A DNA stretch of 64,000 bases from Colwellia sp. MB3u-45 (GCF_014077005.1 NZ_JACGVC010000044.1:496001-560000), one strand, 5' to 3'. Positions 1 through 10,831 are shown, counted from the first letter of the stretch. Notes: generated by a model from the letters alone, not told the origin. Translations and numbers: made by a program.

Positions 1-198
1 AGCTCTAAGCTCAAAAAATTGCGCTACTCGCTTGTAATACCAAGAAAAATACTGATAACTAAACTTAGTGCGCCATAAGATGAAACTATAACGGTGAGCG
101 TTACACTATGCAAGTGATCTCTATGGTTTTTTCTGGAATCAAGGCTATGCCAATGTTAAGATAGCTAGCAATATCCCCCTGATTGAATTTATATTTTT

Positions 199-768
199 AT
201 GTCTGATAACACCGCTTTAGATTTTTCCGCCGCACAAGCGATATTAACCAGTGAAGGTATTGAGGCACATGCTGCTGAAATTCACGGTGTGCTAACAGGT
301 TTGATTTCTGCAGGCTTTGAATTTGAAAGTAATGATTATATCGCTATGGTTAATGACATGCTTAATAATGCTGAAGGTTTACCGGTAGCCATTAAAAGCT
401 TAGTTAAAGACATTTATAGTGATATTTGGCAAAAAATCCTTGATGACTCCTACGGCTTCCAATTAATGCTACCTGATGATGACGACTCAATTATTGAACG
501 TGGACACGCACTAGGTAAGTGGGTGCAAGGCTTCAACTTAGGCTTTGGTTTACAACAAACAAAAAATGCCGCTTTGTCTGAAGATGTTAAAGAAGTATTG
601 GTCGACTTTGGCGAAATTGCTAACTTGTCAGATGAAATGGAAGAAAATGAAGCGACCGAGCAAGCGTATTTTGAAATTGCTGAATATGTTAGAATCTCTG
701 CACTATTGTGTTTTACTGAATTAGGCGCGCCACCTGCGCAACAAGACACAAGCGCGACCTTGCACTAG
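199..768 (+). CDS. ygfB: YgfB/UPF0149 family protein
   Basis: A 189-residue acidic, largely helical protein with the UPF0149 (YecA/YgfB) pattern. The family runs about 190 residues, so it is full length. Visible family features are an N-terminal helix pair, the segment HGVLTGLISAG near residue 29 and GKWVQGFNLGFG near residue 106. It has no signal peptide or membrane segment and is probably cytoplasmic. The molecular role of the family is poorly defined; in Pseudomonas a YgfB protein affects beta-lactam resistance through AmpDh3 expression. It lies just upstream of pepP, as in Escherichia coli. The ATG follows an AT-rich leader without a strong Shine-Dalgarno sequence. Confidence 0.9.
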   Translation: MSDNTALDFSAAQAILTSEGIEAHAAEIHGVLTGLISAGFEFESNDYIAMVNDMLNNAEGLPVAIKSLVKDIYSDIWQKILDDSYGFQLMLPDDDDSIIERGHALGKWVQGFNLGFGLQQTKNAALSEDVKEVLVDFGEIANLSDEMEENEATEQAYFEIAEYVRISALLCFTELGAPPAQQDTSATLH

Positions 769-921
769 CGCTTCGCGGTTAAATTTCTTTAGTAATAAAA
801 CGCTTAACGCTGACCTTTTAACGCTGAAATTTTAATACTAATAACTTAAAAATCAGCTTAAAACACTCAAGGTTGAAAACCTAACTGTCAAAATTTAATT
901 ATAAAAAATAAGCTGGTATCC

Positions 922-2259
922 ATGATCAAAAACACCTTATTGCCCGTTGCTGAATTTTGTCAGCGTAGAAATGATTTTATGGCGCAAATGCCGGTAAATA
1001 GCATTGCATTAATTTCTGCTGGTCAGGAAGTTACCCGCAGTAATGACACCGAATATCCATTTTGCCAAAATAAGCACTTTTATTATCTTAGCGGTTTTAA
1101 TGAACCCGATGCCATTTTAGCCCTAATTAAAGGTGATGACGCAAGGTCAGCAGAAAGTGTTTTATTTTCTCGTGAAAAAGATCCTCAGCAAGAAATTTGG
1201 CATGGACGACGTGTTGGTCAAGTGCAAGCTGTTGACGTTTATCAGTTTAATCAGTGTTTTAGCTTAGCAGAAATTGATGAGCAATTATTAGCGTTAATGG
1301 CAGGTAAAACCGCCGTATTAATTTGCCAGCATGAACAAAATGCATTCCAGCAACAAGTACTTTCATGGTTAGCCGAGATTAAAAAGGCAGCTCGCACGGG
1401 TGTTAAAGCACCAACGACCTTAATTGATTGCAGTGCCTTACTAGATGAAATGCGCTTACATAAATCAAATGCTGAACTTGATATTATGCGCCAGGTTAAT
1501 GTCATCAGTGGCGGCGCTCATCAAAGAGCAATGCAACAAACTAAAGCCGGTAAGTTTGAATATCAAATAGAAGCAGAGTTATTGCACGAATTTGCCACTA
1601 ATGGTGCGCGTTACCCGGCTTATGGCTCGATTGTGGCTGGCGGCGATAACGCCAATATTTTACATTACACTGACAATGATGACGTGCTAAACGACGGCGA
1701 CTTATTACTTATTGATGCCGGTGGTGAATTAGCGGGTTATGCTGCTGACATTACACGCACATTTCCGATTAATGGTAGATTTACTGCGGCACAACAAGTG
1801 ATTTATCAATTAGTGCTTGATAGCCAAAACCTTGCCATTGCCGCGATAAAGCCAGAACAAAACCTTGCTGAATTAAACCGCATAGTGTGTGATTTTCTGA
1901 CCAGAGGTTTGCATGATTTAGGCATTCTCAAAGGCAATTTAAACATATTATTAGTTCAACGAGCCTGCAAAAAATACTTTATTCATGGCCTTGGACACTG
2001 GTTAGGTCTTGATGTTCATGATGTGGGTGATTACCATGCGAGTCAACAGCGAGAGCAATTACGCCCTTTTGTCGCCGGTATGGTGATGACTATTGAGCCG
2101 GGTATTTATATTCCAAAAAATGATCAAACCGTGGACGAAAAATGGCGTGGTATTGGCGTACGTATTGAAGACAATGTGCTAGTAACCCAAACAGGTTATG
2201 AAAACCTAACGGTCAATGCACCAAAAACCATTGCTGAAATTGAAGCCTTGATGGCTTAG
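922..2259 (+). CDS. pepP: Xaa-Pro aminopeptidase (aminopeptidase P)
   Basis: Cytoplasmic metallopeptidase that releases an N-terminal residue preceding proline. At 445 residues it matches the usual length. The N-terminal creatinase-like domain covers about residues 1-170 and the pita-bread M24B catalytic domain about 175-440. The five dinuclear-metal ligands are visible: D265 and D276 (IDAGGELAGYAADITRTF), H359 (GLGHWLGLDVHD), E392 (TIEPGIYIP) and E416 (GVRIEDN). It sits between ygfB and ubiI, the conserved gammaproteobacterial order, except that ubiH, often found next, is absent. Confidence 0.95.
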   Translation: MIKNTLLPVAEFCQRRNDFMAQMPVNSIALISAGQEVTRSNDTEYPFCQNKHFYYLSGFNEPDAILALIKGDDARSAESVLFSREKDPQQEIWHGRRVGQVQAVDVYQFNQCFSLAEIDEQLLALMAGKTAVLICQHEQNAFQQQVLSWLAEIKKAARTGVKAPTTLIDCSALLDEMRLHKSNAELDIMRQVNVISGGAHQRAMQQTKAGKFEYQIEAELLHEFATNGARYPAYGSIVAGGDNANILHYTDNDDVLNDGDLLLIDAGGELAGYAADITRTFPINGRFTAAQQVIYQLVLDSQNLAIAAIKPEQNLAELNRIVCDFLTRGLHDLGILKGNLNILLVQRACKKYFIHGLGHWLGLDVHDVGDYHASQQREQLRPFVAGMVMTIEPGIYIPKNDQTVDEKWRGIGVRIEDNVLVTQTGYENLTVNAPKTIAEIEALMA

Positions 2260-2403
2260 TTGTTAGGGAGTCAATCAATGTTGACTTGCCGGTGATTTAA
2301 GCCTTAAAGCTGGCTTGCTGCTCCAAGTGCATAGGCAGGAAAATAATCAGCTACCTACAACCTTCTAGGCTTGTGAATGTGAATAACATAAATGTGAAAA
2401 ACA

Positions 2404-3804
2404 ATGCAAAAATTTGATCTATTAATTGTCGGTGGCGGTACGGTGGGTTTAACACTGGCACTTGCTATTCGCCAACAAAGTCAGTTAAGTGTCGCTATTG
2501 TTGATAACGCACCTATTGAAGCGTTAAGCGTTGAACCTGAGGTGCGTGTTAGTGCTATTAATGCCGCCAGCCAGCAAATATTTAGTCAGCTTAATGTTTG
2601 GCAAGACATTATCGCGCAACGTGCCCAGCCTTATTACGATATGCACATTTGGGACAAGGCCGGTTATGGACAGCTAAACTTTGCTTTAAAAGATGTTAGC
2701 CGCTCAGCTTTAGGTAATGGCCCAGAGCAATTAGGTTTTATAATTGAAAATAAAGCCATTCGTAACGCCTTGTGGCAAAAAGCGGCGCAAGACAGCGGTA
2801 TTGAGTTTTTTACTGACAGCAAACTCCAACAATTAAATCCTAGCGATAACGAAGTTTTTGCTACCTTCGAACATAACAGCCATACCAACAGCCAGCCTAT
2901 GCCGATAGTGGCGAAATTGGTGGTTGGTGCTGACGGGGCAAACTCTTTTGTACGTCAACAAATGAACGTGCCATTAACCTTTCGAGATTACGATCACCAC
3001 GCGATTGTCGCTACAGTTAAATGTCAACAAGGCCATCAAAGCACGGCTTGGCAAGTATTTTTAGATACCGGCCCATTAGCACTATTACCTTTATATCAAG
3101 CTGACTTATGTTCCATTGTTTGGTCAACAAGCCCTGAAGAGGCGATTCGATTAACTGCCTTGTCAGCAGAAGACTTTGGCAAAGAACTTACCGCCGCTAG
3201 CGATGGTAAGTTAGGGCAAGTATCGCTAGTAGGTGAGCGATTTACCTACCCGTTAACTATGCGTTTTTCTCAAGAGTTTGTTAAAGGCAGAATGGTATTG
3301 GTGGGTGACGCAGCACATACTATTCACCCGTTAGCTGGGCAGGGTGCTAACTTAGGCTTGCTTGATGCTGCCGCTTTGTCACAAACCATTAGCGAGCAAC
3401 TTCGCAAAGTACAAGCTAAAGGCACGCTTGATGATAACGCATGGTATAGCAACAAATCTTTACAACAATTTGCCCGCTGGCGCAAAAGTGAAGCAGTAGA
3501 AATGATTGCCTCGATGGAAGCGATAAAACAAGCCTTTACACCTCAGCAAAGCGCGATTAAATTACTTCGTGGCTTGGGTATGTCGTTACTCAATAATATT
3601 AAACCGGCAAAAGCGTTAATGATTAATCAAGCCTTGGGTTTCAAAGATGATTTACCCAAATTAGCTACCGCACTTTCACAGCAAGTGCCGCAAAAATTAT
3701 CAGAACAAGTCTCACCACAAGTTTCACAAAAAATTCTACAACAATCATCGCACTCACCAAAACCAGTGCCACAACAAGTACCACAACAAAAAAATCGCTC
3801 ATAG
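2404..3804 (+). CDS. ubiI: Ubiquinone C5-hydroxylase UbiI (VisC), with a long Q-rich tail
   Basis: FAD-dependent aromatic hydroxylase of ubiquinone biosynthesis (UbiH/UbiF/VisC family). The FAD motif VGGGTVGLTLALAI is at residues 9-22, and the second FAD motif GDAAHTIHPLAGQGANLG lies near residue 301. Segments RVSAINAAS, NVWQDI and CSIVWSTSPEEA match UbiI/VisC better than UbiH by recollection of the E. coli proteins. UbiI normally ends near the LPK/LPEW segment at about residue 418. Here some 45 extra residues follow, rich in Q, S and P with repeated QQVPQ/QVSPQ, which looks like a disordered extension. A strong terminator follows. I see no ubiH between pepP and this gene. Confidence 0.88.
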   Translation: MQKFDLLIVGGGTVGLTLALAIRQQSQLSVAIVDNAPIEALSVEPEVRVSAINAASQQIFSQLNVWQDIIAQRAQPYYDMHIWDKAGYGQLNFALKDVSRSALGNGPEQLGFIIENKAIRNALWQKAAQDSGIEFFTDSKLQQLNPSDNEVFATFEHNSHTNSQPMPIVAKLVVGADGANSFVRQQMNVPLTFRDYDHHAIVATVKCQQGHQSTAWQVFLDTGPLALLPLYQADLCSIVWSTSPEEAIRLTALSAEDFGKELTAASDGKLGQVSLVGERFTYPLTMRFSQEFVKGRMVLVGDAAHTIHPLAGQGANLGLLDAAALSQTISEQLRKVQAKGTLDDNAWYSNKSLQQFARWRKSEAVEMIASMEAIKQAFTPQQSAIKLLRGLGMSLLNNIKPAKALMINQALGFKDDLPKLATALSQQVPQKLSEQVSPQVSQKILQQSSHSPKPVPQQVPQQKNRS

Positions 3805-3823
3805 CGTCACACTTACCGCGTTA

Positions 3824-3858
3824 TTTTGTTGACTACTTAGTCAACAAAAGCGTTTTTT
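3824..3858 (+). terminator. Intrinsic terminator after ubiI
   Basis: A perfect 12-bp stem, TTTTGTTGACTA (3824-3835) with TAGTCAACAAAA (3838-3849), is followed by GCG and a run of seven T. It lies 20 bases past the ubiI stop and separates ubiI from gcvT. Confidence 0.85.
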
Positions 3859-4195
3859 TGCTCAGTCAGCCAATAACAAATGGGTAGGTTGAGTAAAATA
3901 GTACTTTTATTCTTTTCAGCAATATAAAATTTAAGTTTGCTACAAGCTAAATTTTCATACGCTCAAGGAATTATATTTTTAAAAGAGGTCGTTTTGAAAA
4001 TATAATTTTAAATAGTTTCTTTAGTCGGTTTTAAATTTCAAATATGCTTTCTTATCTGTTGAATCAACAGTTACTCAGGGCTATAATCCTTAGCACTTTT
4101 TGTAAATCTTCCGTCTTTATCCTAGGTTTAATCGTGATGCTTATTTTAAGCACTGACAAACTTAGATAAAACAACTAACGTGAGTGAAACGTACG
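3859..4195. other. Noncoding leader upstream of gcvT
   Basis: About 340 AT-rich bases without a convincing gene. I looked for a glycine riboswitch and found none of its conserved helices. The only structure I see is a small palindrome, CTGTTGA-A-TCAACAG, at 4056-4070. It could be an operator in the gcv promoter region, but nothing identifies its regulator. Confidence 0.4.
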
Positions 4196-5284
4196 ATGAC
4201 AAATAAAACAGTATTACATGCTAAGCACTTAGAAGCTGGCGCTAAAATGGTTGATTTTTATGGTTGGGAAATGCCGATCAACTACGGTTCTCAAATTGAA
4301 GAACATCATGCGGTGCGTAAAGACGCTGGTATGTTCGATGTTTCACACATGACTATTGTTGATGTTCAAGGTGTTGATGCACAGGCATTTTTACGCCGCT
4401 TAGTGATTAACGACGTAGCCAAGTTAGATGTTGTGGGTAAAGCACTTTACACAGGCATGTGTAACCTTGAAGGTGGCGTTATTGATGACTTAATCGTTTA
4501 TTTTTTCAGTAACACCGATTACCGCTTAGTCGTTAACTCAGCGACTCGCGTAAAAGACTTAGCTTGGATCAACGAGCAAGCATCAGCATTTGACGTAGCA
4601 ATAACTGAACGTCCAGAATTTGCCATGATCGCCGTGCAAGGCCCACAAGCTAAAGCCAAAGTAGCCACATTATTAGACGCTGAGCAAACGGCTGCTGTTG
4701 AAGGCATGAAGCCATTTTTCTCGGCACAAGCCGGCGACTTATTTATCGCCACAACTGGTTACACCGGTGAAAACGGTTATGAAATAGCCTTACCTGCTGA
4801 CCAAGCTGCCAACCTATGGCAACAATTGCTTGATGTTGGTGTCAAACCTTGCGGCTTAGGTGCTCGCGATACTTTACGTTTAGAAGCCGGTATGAACCTT
4901 TATGGTTTAGACATGGATGAAAGCGTTTCGCCATTAGCCGCCAATATGGCCTGGACTATTAGCTGGGAACCTGAAGATCGTAACTTTAACGGTCGTGAAG
5001 TATTAGCGGCGCAACGTGCTGCAGGCGACCAACCTAAACTTGTTGGTTTAGTGCTTGAAGAAAAAGGCGTATTACGCAGTGGCCTTAAAGTGATCACTGA
5101 AGCAGGCGAAGGCGTTATTACCTCAGGTACTTTTTCTCCAACTTTAGGTTACAGTATTGCAATGGCTCGTTTACCACGTAGTGTAGCGATAGGTAGCACA
5201 GTAGAAGTTGAAATGCGTAAAAAGCTAGTTAAGGTTCAAGTCATTAAGCCAAGCTTTGTGCGTAATGGCAAAAAAGTTCTTTAA
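4196..5284 (+). CDS. gcvT: Glycine cleavage system T protein (aminomethyltransferase)
   Basis: Transfers the methylene group from lipoyl-bound aminomethyl on GcvH to tetrahydrofolate, releasing ammonia. With the ATG at 4196 it has 362 residues, normal for the family. Conserved segments are [10 protein letters not shown] (near residue 18), DVSHM, and [11 protein letters not shown], with the C-terminal GcvT barrel from about 275. An in-frame GTG lies four codons upstream (4184). I prefer the ATG because homologues begin at this point. It is followed by gcvH and gcvP with spacers of 178 and 307 bases, so one transcript is possible but not certain. Confidence 0.95.
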   Translation: MTNKTVLHAKHLEAGAKMVDFYGWEMPINYGSQIEEHHAVRKDAGMFDVSHMTIVDVQGVDAQAFLRRLVINDVAKLDVVGKALYTGMCNLEGGVIDDLIVYFFSNTDYRLVVNSATRVKDLAWINEQASAFDVAITERPEFAMIAVQGPQAKAKVATLLDAEQTAAVEGMKPFFSAQAGDLFIATTGYTGENGYEIALPADQAANLWQQLLDVGVKPCGLGARDTLRLEAGMNLYGLDMDESVSPLAANMAWTISWEPEDRNFNGREVLAAQRAAGDQPKLVGLVLEEKGVLRSGLKVITEAGEGVITSGTFSPTLGYSIAMARLPRSVAIGSTVEVEMRKKLVKVQVIKPSFVRNGKKVL

Positions 5285-5462
5285 CTACTAAGGCTAGGTC
5301 AACGCTCATTAGTGAGCCGTAAAAGCTAGTTAAAAAATGCTAAAAATTTAAGCTATAATATGGGATGATTAGCGCAGGCAAGCTTCATACTATAGTCGTT
5401 AGTACCAATTAGTTAATCTGCTTGGTATATCCAATTTAAAAATAAAGATTAGGACAAAATCA

Positions 5463-5852
5463 ATGAGCAACATTCCTTCAGAATTAAAATATGTAACATC
5501 ACACGAATGGGTACGCAACGATGGCAACGGTGTTGTTACTGTTGGTATTACTGAGCACGCACAAGACCTTTTAGGTGACATGGTATTTGTTGAATTACCT
5601 GAAGTGGGCGACACAGTGAGTGCGGGCGACGATGTTGCTGTAGCAGAATCGGTAAAAGCTGCATCAGACATTTATGCACCAATGAGCGGTGAAGTAATTG
5701 AAGTGAATGAAAATCTTGAAGACTCACCTGAGTTAGTTAACTCAGAGGCCTTCGTTGGCGGTTGGTTATTTAAATTAAAAATTGCAGATGAAAGTGAGTT
5801 CGACAACTTACTTGATGCTGAAGGTTATGCAAACTCAATCGACGAAGATTAA
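5463..5852 (+). CDS. gcvH: Glycine cleavage system H protein
   Basis: Small lipoyl carrier that shuttles the aminomethyl intermediate between GcvP, GcvT and dihydrolipoamide dehydrogenase. The 129-residue length is typical. The lipoylated lysine is K65 in [10 protein letters not shown], followed by [13 protein letters not shown]. The segments [12 protein letters not shown] at the N-terminus and GGWLFKLKI near residue 100 are also characteristic. An AGGA sequence lies shortly upstream of the ATG. Confidence 0.96.
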   Translation: MSNIPSELKYVTSHEWVRNDGNGVVTVGITEHAQDLLGDMVFVELPEVGDTVSAGDDVAVAESVKAASDIYAPMSGEVIEVNENLEDSPELVNSEAFVGGWLFKLKIADESEFDNLLDAEGYANSIDED

Positions 5853-5988
5853 ATTTTAGGCACATTATGCTGCGACACACCTTGTTTCTGTTATTTTTTG
5901 TGATCATTTAGTCTACTAAACTCGTAAAACTCATAACATCAATCGTGTTGCTTATATTGTAGTAACTACTGAGCTCAAAAACTTAACC

Positions 5989-6034
5989 TAAGTGGCTAGT
6001 TTAAGTGCCAAGTTTAAGTACTAGGTTTAAGTTT
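5989..6034. repeat. 13-bp tandem repeat in the gcvH-gcvP spacer
   Basis: Three and a half degenerate copies of a 13-base unit, TAAGTGCCAAGTT-like, at 5989-6001, 6002-6014 and 6015-6027, then a partial copy. They occupy the middle of the 307-base gap between gcvH and gcvP. No function is visible. Confidence 0.7.
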
Positions 6035-6084
6035 GCAGCCATTTATTTGTGCCTAAAAGCCGATTGTTATCAAAAACGATATTT

Positions 6085-6126
6085 AAGCCCTTAACTCGAT
6101 CTAATAGTTCAGGGCTTTCTTTTTAT
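6085..6126 (+). terminator. Terminator or attenuator between gcvH and gcvP
   Basis: AAGCCCT (6085-6091) pairs with AGGGCTT, with an inner AACT/AGTT extension across one mismatch and a loop of about nine bases, then TTCTTTTTA. It ends about 35 bases before the gcvP start codon. It would cut read-through from gcvTH into gcvP, so gcvP may have its own promoter or be attenuated. Confidence 0.7.
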
Positions 6127-6159
6127 TAAATATTATTAACTTTATAGTGAAGCTGTTTT

Positions 6160-9060
6160 ATGACTACTCAATATAATGACTCTTTATCTTTGACTGAATT
6201 AGAGCAAAGACAAAATTTTATTCGACGTCACATTGGTCCAAGTGATGAGCAAACACAAGCCATGTTGAAAGATATCGGTGCAGAATCTGTCGATGCCCTT
6301 ATCGATGAAATCGTACCTAGTGATATTCGTTTAGCTGATTTACCTGCTATCGAAGAAAGCAAAACTGAAGTACAAGCTTTAGCCGACTTGAAAGCGGTCG
6401 CAAGTTTGAACAAAGTAAACGAGACATATATTGGTTTAGGTTACTACGGCACACTAACGCCTAACGTTATTTTACGTAACGTGTTAGAAAATCCAGGCTG
6501 GTACACGGCATACACGCCATACCAACCAGAAATTGCTCAAGGTCGTTTAGAGTCATTATTAAACTTCCAACAAATGTGTATCGACCTGACGGGTTTAGAA
6601 CTAGCGTCGGCGTCATTACTTGATGAAGGCACAGCCGCAGCTGAAGCCATGGCATTAGCTAAGCGGGTATCAAAAAACAAGAAATCAAACTTGTTCTTTA
6701 TCTCAAGTGACGTTTATCCACAAACTATCGACTTAGTTAAACAACGTGCTGAAATGTTTGGTTTCGACATCCTTGTAGCACCGGCTGCAGAAGTGGTTGA
6801 ACACGACGTATTTGGCGCCTTATTACAGTACCCAAGTGCCACAGGTGAAATCACTGACATCAGCGATTTAATTGCCAAAGTACATGAGAAAAAAGGTATT
6901 GTTGCCGTTGCTGCCGACATCATGAGCTTAGTGCTATTAAAATCACCAGGCGAATTAGGGGCTGATGCCGTTATTGGTTCAACTCAACGCTTTGGTGTGC
7001 CCATGGGTTACGGCGGACCACACGCCGCTTTTTTCACGACCTCTGAAAAATACAAACGTTCATTACCAGGTCGTATTATTGGTGTCTCAAAAGATACACG
7101 CGATAACCCAGCACTGCGTATGGCCATGCAAACACGCGAGCAACACATTCGCCGCGAAAAAGCCAACTCAAATATTTGTACCGCACAAGTATTATTAGCG
7201 AACATGGCGGCGTTTTACGCGGTTTACCATGGTCCTAAAGGTTTAAAAACTATCGCACAACGTATTCACCGTTTTGCTGATATTTTATCTTTAGGTACGG
7301 CAACAAATGGCTTGCCAGCACTTCATCAGCACTACTTTGACACCTTAACCTTTAACGTTAGCAATAAAGATGAAATTGTTACCCGTGCATTAGCTAATGG
7401 CGCTAACTTTCGCACTGATGTTGACGGTCAAATTAGTATTTCATTAGATGAAACAACTACCCGTGAAAACGTGCAAACCTTGTTTGATATTTTATTAGGT
7501 GCAGATCACGGCCTAGACGTAGCAGTACTTGATCAGCAAATTATCGACTCTGATCATTCGTCAATTCCAGCGGCCTTACAACGTGAATCTGCGATTCTAA
7601 CGCACCCAGTATTTAACTCGTATCACAGTGAAACTGAGATGCTACGTTACATCAAAAAATTAGAAAACAAAGATTTAGCGCTTAATCATTCCATGATTTC
7701 ATTGGGCTCTTGTACCATGAAATTAAATGCGACAGCACAAATGATCCCAGTATCATGGCCTGAATTCGCTAACATGCATCCTTTTGCGCCAGTTGACCAA
7801 GCGCAAGGTTATAAGCACATGATTGACGAACTAGCCAAATGGTTAGTTGAGTTAACCGGCTACGACAAAATGTCAATGCAACCTAACTCCGGCGCACAAG
7901 GTGAATATGCTGGCTTAATTGCCATTCACAAGTACCACGAAAGCCGTGGTGATGCGCATCGTAATATTTGTTTAATTCCATCTTCAGCACACGGTACTAA
8001 CCCAGCGTCAGCGCAAATGGTCGGTATGAAAGTGGTGGTGGTTGCTTGTGATAAAGCCGGAAACGTTGATATGGCCGACTTAAAAGCGAAAGCAAGTGAG
8101 TTAGCTGACAGCCTGTCTTGTATCATGATCACTTACCCGTCTACGCACGGTGTATATGAAACCACCATTGCAGAAATTTGTAACATAGTGCATGAGCACG
8201 GCGGTCAGGTTTACCTTGATGGCGCAAACATGAATGCCCAAGTTGGTTTAACATCACCGGGTTTCATCGGTGCTGACGTTTCACACTTAAACTTACATAA
8301 AACCTTTTCTATTCCACACGGCGGTGGCGGTCCAGGTATGGGTCCTATCGGCGTTAAAGCGCACTTAGCACCATTTTTACCTGACCATGCATTAATTAAT
8401 GTTGATGAAGAAACTAAAGGTAACGGTGCGGTATCAGCAGCACCTTATGGTAGTGCCGGTATTTTATGTATCTCATACCTTTACTGTGCCTTACTCGGTA
8501 AAAAAGGTGTTACCGATGCCACTAAATACGCTATTACTAATGCTAACTACGTAGCAACAAAGCTTAGCAAACATTTTCCACTGTTATATGCTGGGAAAAA
8601 TGGCCGTGTTGCCCACGAATGTATTATTGACTTGCGTCCACTTAAGGCAGAATCAGGTGTTACTGAAGTCGATATCGCCAAGCGCTTAATAGATTACGGT
8701 TTTCATGCGCCAACCATGTCGTTTCCAGTAGCGGGTACGTTTATGATTGAGCCCACTGAATCTGAGTCAAAAGTGGAACTTGATCGCTTCATCGAAGCTA
8801 TGATTTCTATTCACGGCGAAGTGCGTAAAGTAACCTCTGGTGAGTGGACAAGTGAAGACAACCCACTACATAATGCACCACATACACTAGCGGATATTAC
8901 CTCACCTTGGGATCGTGCTTACACGATTCAAGAAGCGGTATTCCCAGTGCCTGCGGCCGCAGCGAATAAATTCTGGCCAACGGTTAACCGTATAGATGAT
9001 GTTTATGGCGACAGAAATTTGATTTGTAGTTGTCCTCCGGTTTCTAGTTATCAAGACTAG
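6160..9060 (+). CDS. gcvP: Glycine dehydrogenase (decarboxylating), P protein
   Basis: Pyridoxal-phosphate enzyme that decarboxylates glycine and passes the aminomethyl group to lipoyl-GcvH. At 966 residues it is the fused single-chain form, with an N-terminal half (RHIGPS near residue 24, [18 protein letters not shown] near residue 120) and a C-terminal half. The PLP lysine is K714 in [16 protein letters not shown]. The chain is intact to the stop. An intrinsic terminator lies 20 bases downstream and closes the gcv region. Confidence 0.97.
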   Translation: MTTQYNDSLSLTELEQRQNFIRRHIGPSDEQTQAMLKDIGAESVDALIDEIVPSDIRLADLPAIEESKTEVQALADLKAVASLNKVNETYIGLGYYGTLTPNVILRNVLENPGWYTAYTPYQPEIAQGRLESLLNFQQMCIDLTGLELASASLLDEGTAAAEAMALAKRVSKNKKSNLFFISSDVYPQTIDLVKQRAEMFGFDILVAPAAEVVEHDVFGALLQYPSATGEITDISDLIAKVHEKKGIVAVAADIMSLVLLKSPGELGADAVIGSTQRFGVPMGYGGPHAAFFTTSEKYKRSLPGRIIGVSKDTRDNPALRMAMQTREQHIRREKANSNICTAQVLLANMAAFYAVYHGPKGLKTIAQRIHRFADILSLGTATNGLPALHQHYFDTLTFNVSNKDEIVTRALANGANFRTDVDGQISISLDETTTRENVQTLFDILLGADHGLDVAVLDQQIIDSDHSSIPAALQRESAILTHPVFNSYHSETEMLRYIKKLENKDLALNHSMISLGSCTMKLNATAQMIPVSWPEFANMHPFAPVDQAQGYKHMIDELAKWLVELTGYDKMSMQPNSGAQGEYAGLIAIHKYHESRGDAHRNICLIPSSAHGTNPASAQMVGMKVVVVACDKAGNVDMADLKAKASELADSLSCIMITYPSTHGVYETTIAEICNIVHEHGGQVYLDGANMNAQVGLTSPGFIGADVSHLNLHKTFSIPHGGGGPGMGPIGVKAHLAPFLPDHALINVDEETKGNGAVSAAPYGSAGILCISYLYCALLGKKGVTDATKYAITNANYVATKLSKHFPLLYAGKNGRVAHECIIDLRPLKAESGVTEVDIAKRLIDYGFHAPTMSFPVAGTFMIEPTESESKVELDRFIEAMISIHGEVRKVTSGEWTSEDNPLHNAPHTLADITSPWDRAYTIQEAVFPVPAAAANKFWPTVNRIDDVYGDRNLICSCPPVSSYQD

Positions 9061-9080
9061 GTAATTGATATAAAATAATA

Positions 9081-9107
9081 AAAAGCGAGCTACGGCTCGC
9101 TTTTTTT
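9081..9107 (+). terminator. Terminator after gcvP
   Basis: AAAAGCGAGC (9081-9090), loop TACG, GCTCGCTTTT (9095-9104) with further T. The flanking A and T runs make it usable from both sides, which suits the opposing gene ending at 9110. Confidence 0.93.
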
Positions 9108-9109
9108 GT

Positions 9110-10831
9110 TTATAAGTTTAGTGATTGATAGATACTTGTTGCCATTTCTTTTGTTCTAATTTTGATATTATCTGCATTCCATGAATCTTTGTTAATCAGT
9201 GCTTTGTCTAATGGGTACGCTAAATCTTTTAATAATCTGAGTTTTTCATTAGGATTTTTATTTGATAAAGTAACAGCGTTGACTTGCTCACTAGTCAAAA
9301 TTAAGTTTCCTATACTTGCAACAATCTCTTGTGTGTTATTTTCTCCTATTGCAGATTGAGGGATTATGTGCTCAATAGTCATATTATTTAAATCGACAGT
9401 TAGGCCATTTTCACACTCAGATAGCATACTATTTAATGTGTATCTAATTATGCTTTTGAATTTTGTAATGTTTGATAAATAATGAAGCTCTGAGAATTTC
9501 ACTTCAAATTCGTTTTGCTCAGGAAGTTTATTTTTTAAAAAAACAATTAATTCATTTGATATATCCTGAAAATCATTCTTCTGTTTAATATTAGATAATT
9601 TTATGGCTAAGTTTGAATATTTAGTTGCAATACTTCCCGATGAACGCTGTTTTGTTATAGCATTGAAACAGTAGTGAAAACTTACAATTTTTGTAAGTGT
9701 ATTTTTTAGATTTTTTAAAGTTATTTTATTTTTGTAATATGCTCTCAAAAGAGAAAGAACAAAAGATGACTGTTGTTTAACTTTAAAAATATTTAGAGAT
9801 TCTAGAAGTCTTTTTACTTCTCTTTCTTCTTTATTCCATCTACAGCTATCGGGGCGAAGCATTCTACAATAATACTCAGCTGATTCATTTAAATCAGTTA
9901 TGAGTGTGTTAGCTCGGTCATCGCCATTTTTTAAGTGCAATTTAACTTTAGAGAACAGTGTTTTGTCAGTTGTATATTCATATTGAGACATCCAATAATG
10001 TAATAGATAAGATCCTAATACATCGATGTCACTTATATCGTCAAACTTCTTCGTTAGAGTTTTCCACGATTCTTTAGCTTTATCCAAAATAATATTTTTA
10101 TTTTGCAACTTTTTCAATAATAAGTTTTTAACCAAATCAGAAGTAGTTAAATCTTTACCTCGTGCATTAAGAGTTTCAAAAATTAAGTAGGCATCTTCTT
10201 CGTTTTCTAGCTGTATAAAAACGAGCTTTAATGATAATACCTTGTCACGTATTGCTTTTAACTGTTGAACTAACTCTGCATCATGGTTTGTAAATAATAA
10301 ATGTTGTGTTTCCTCATCGCTATAAGAAAGTAATTCTGGTAAGGATTCAAACAATTTTTTTGTCAAAAAGTCATAAGATTTTTTTAATTTTAGTTCTTCT
10401 GTTCCCACATCACAGTTTAATTTGAATCCTTCAAATGATTGAATATGAGATTGTAAATAAGGGAATGATGTTTCAGCTTTTAATACATATTCATCTTCGT
10501 TATCGATATTTGCCTTTTCTATATATTTATGGATACCTTTTGCTAGATTTTCTTCACCAATCTTAAGAAAAGCATTTCTCAATACTGATAAAATCAAGGT
10601 AATGGTTGTTAATCGTTGCTGTCCATCTACTATTCCAAAATAGGGTTTTTTTGCTTGATAGACAACCATAGAACCAATAAAGTAGTTCTCAGGATTCTCT
10701 TTGACTACATCATTCCAAAAACTCTCTACTTCATCAATCTCCCAAGAGTAAGGTCGTTGAAACCTTGGGATTTTGAAGTATCCTAATGAAAATATATCTT
10801 GGATTTCCTTATCATTAGCTTCAATTTTCAT
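9110..10831 (-). CDS. DUF262 and DUF1524 protein (GmrSD-like)
   Basis: About 573 residues. The N-terminal DUF262 domain is clear: KIPRFQRPYSWE near residue 20 and the ParB/Srx-like DGQQRLTT at about 69-76. The C-terminal DUF1524 domain carries the HNH-type motif TIEHIIPQS near residue 495. The same pair of domains makes up GmrS and GmrD, the type IV restriction system that cuts sugar-modified phage DNA, and related single-chain proteins occur in defence islands. An antiphage role is inference. I place the start at the second in-frame ATG because TTAGG sits seven bases before it. The upstream ATG at 10846 has no such site. The gene is AT-rich, stands alone and opposes gcvP. Confidence 0.85.
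   Translation of the reverse strand: MKIEANDKEIQDIFSLGYFKIPRFQRPYSWEIDEVESFWNDVVKENPENYFIGSMVVYQAKKPYFGIVDGQQRLTTITLILSVLRNAFLKIGEENLAKGIHKYIEKANIDNEDEYVLKAETSFPYLQSHIQSFEGFKLNCDVGTEELKLKKSYDFLTKKLFESLPELLSYSDEETQHLLFTNHDAELVQQLKAIRDKVLSLKLVFIQLENEEDAYLIFETLNARGKDLTTSDLVKNLLLKKLQNKNIILDKAKESWKTLTKKFDDISDIDVLGSYLLHYWMSQYEYTTDKTLFSKVKLHLKNGDDRANTLITDLNESAEYYCRMLRPDSCRWNKEEREVKRLLESLNIFKVKQQSSFVLSLLRAYYKNKITLKNLKNTLTKIVSFHYCFNAITKQRSSGSIATKYSNLAIKLSNIKQKNDFQDISNELIVFLKNKLPEQNEFEVKFSELHYLSNITKFKSIIRYTLNSMLSECENGLTVDLNNMTIEHIIPQSAIGENNTQEIVASIGNLILTSEQVNAVTLSNKNPNEKLRLLKDLAYPLDKALINKDSWNADNIKIRTKEMATSIYQSLNL

Noticed and set aside
1-198. 6S RNA or zapA 5' end upstream of ygfB
   Set aside because: These lie near ygfB in many gammaproteobacteria, but the 198 bases show neither a zapA reading frame nor a recognisable 6S fold.
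3859-4195. Glycine riboswitch upstream of gcvT
   Set aside because: Glycine riboswitches are common in this position, but I could not find the conserved glycine-aptamer segments or paired helices. A covariance-model scan would settle it.
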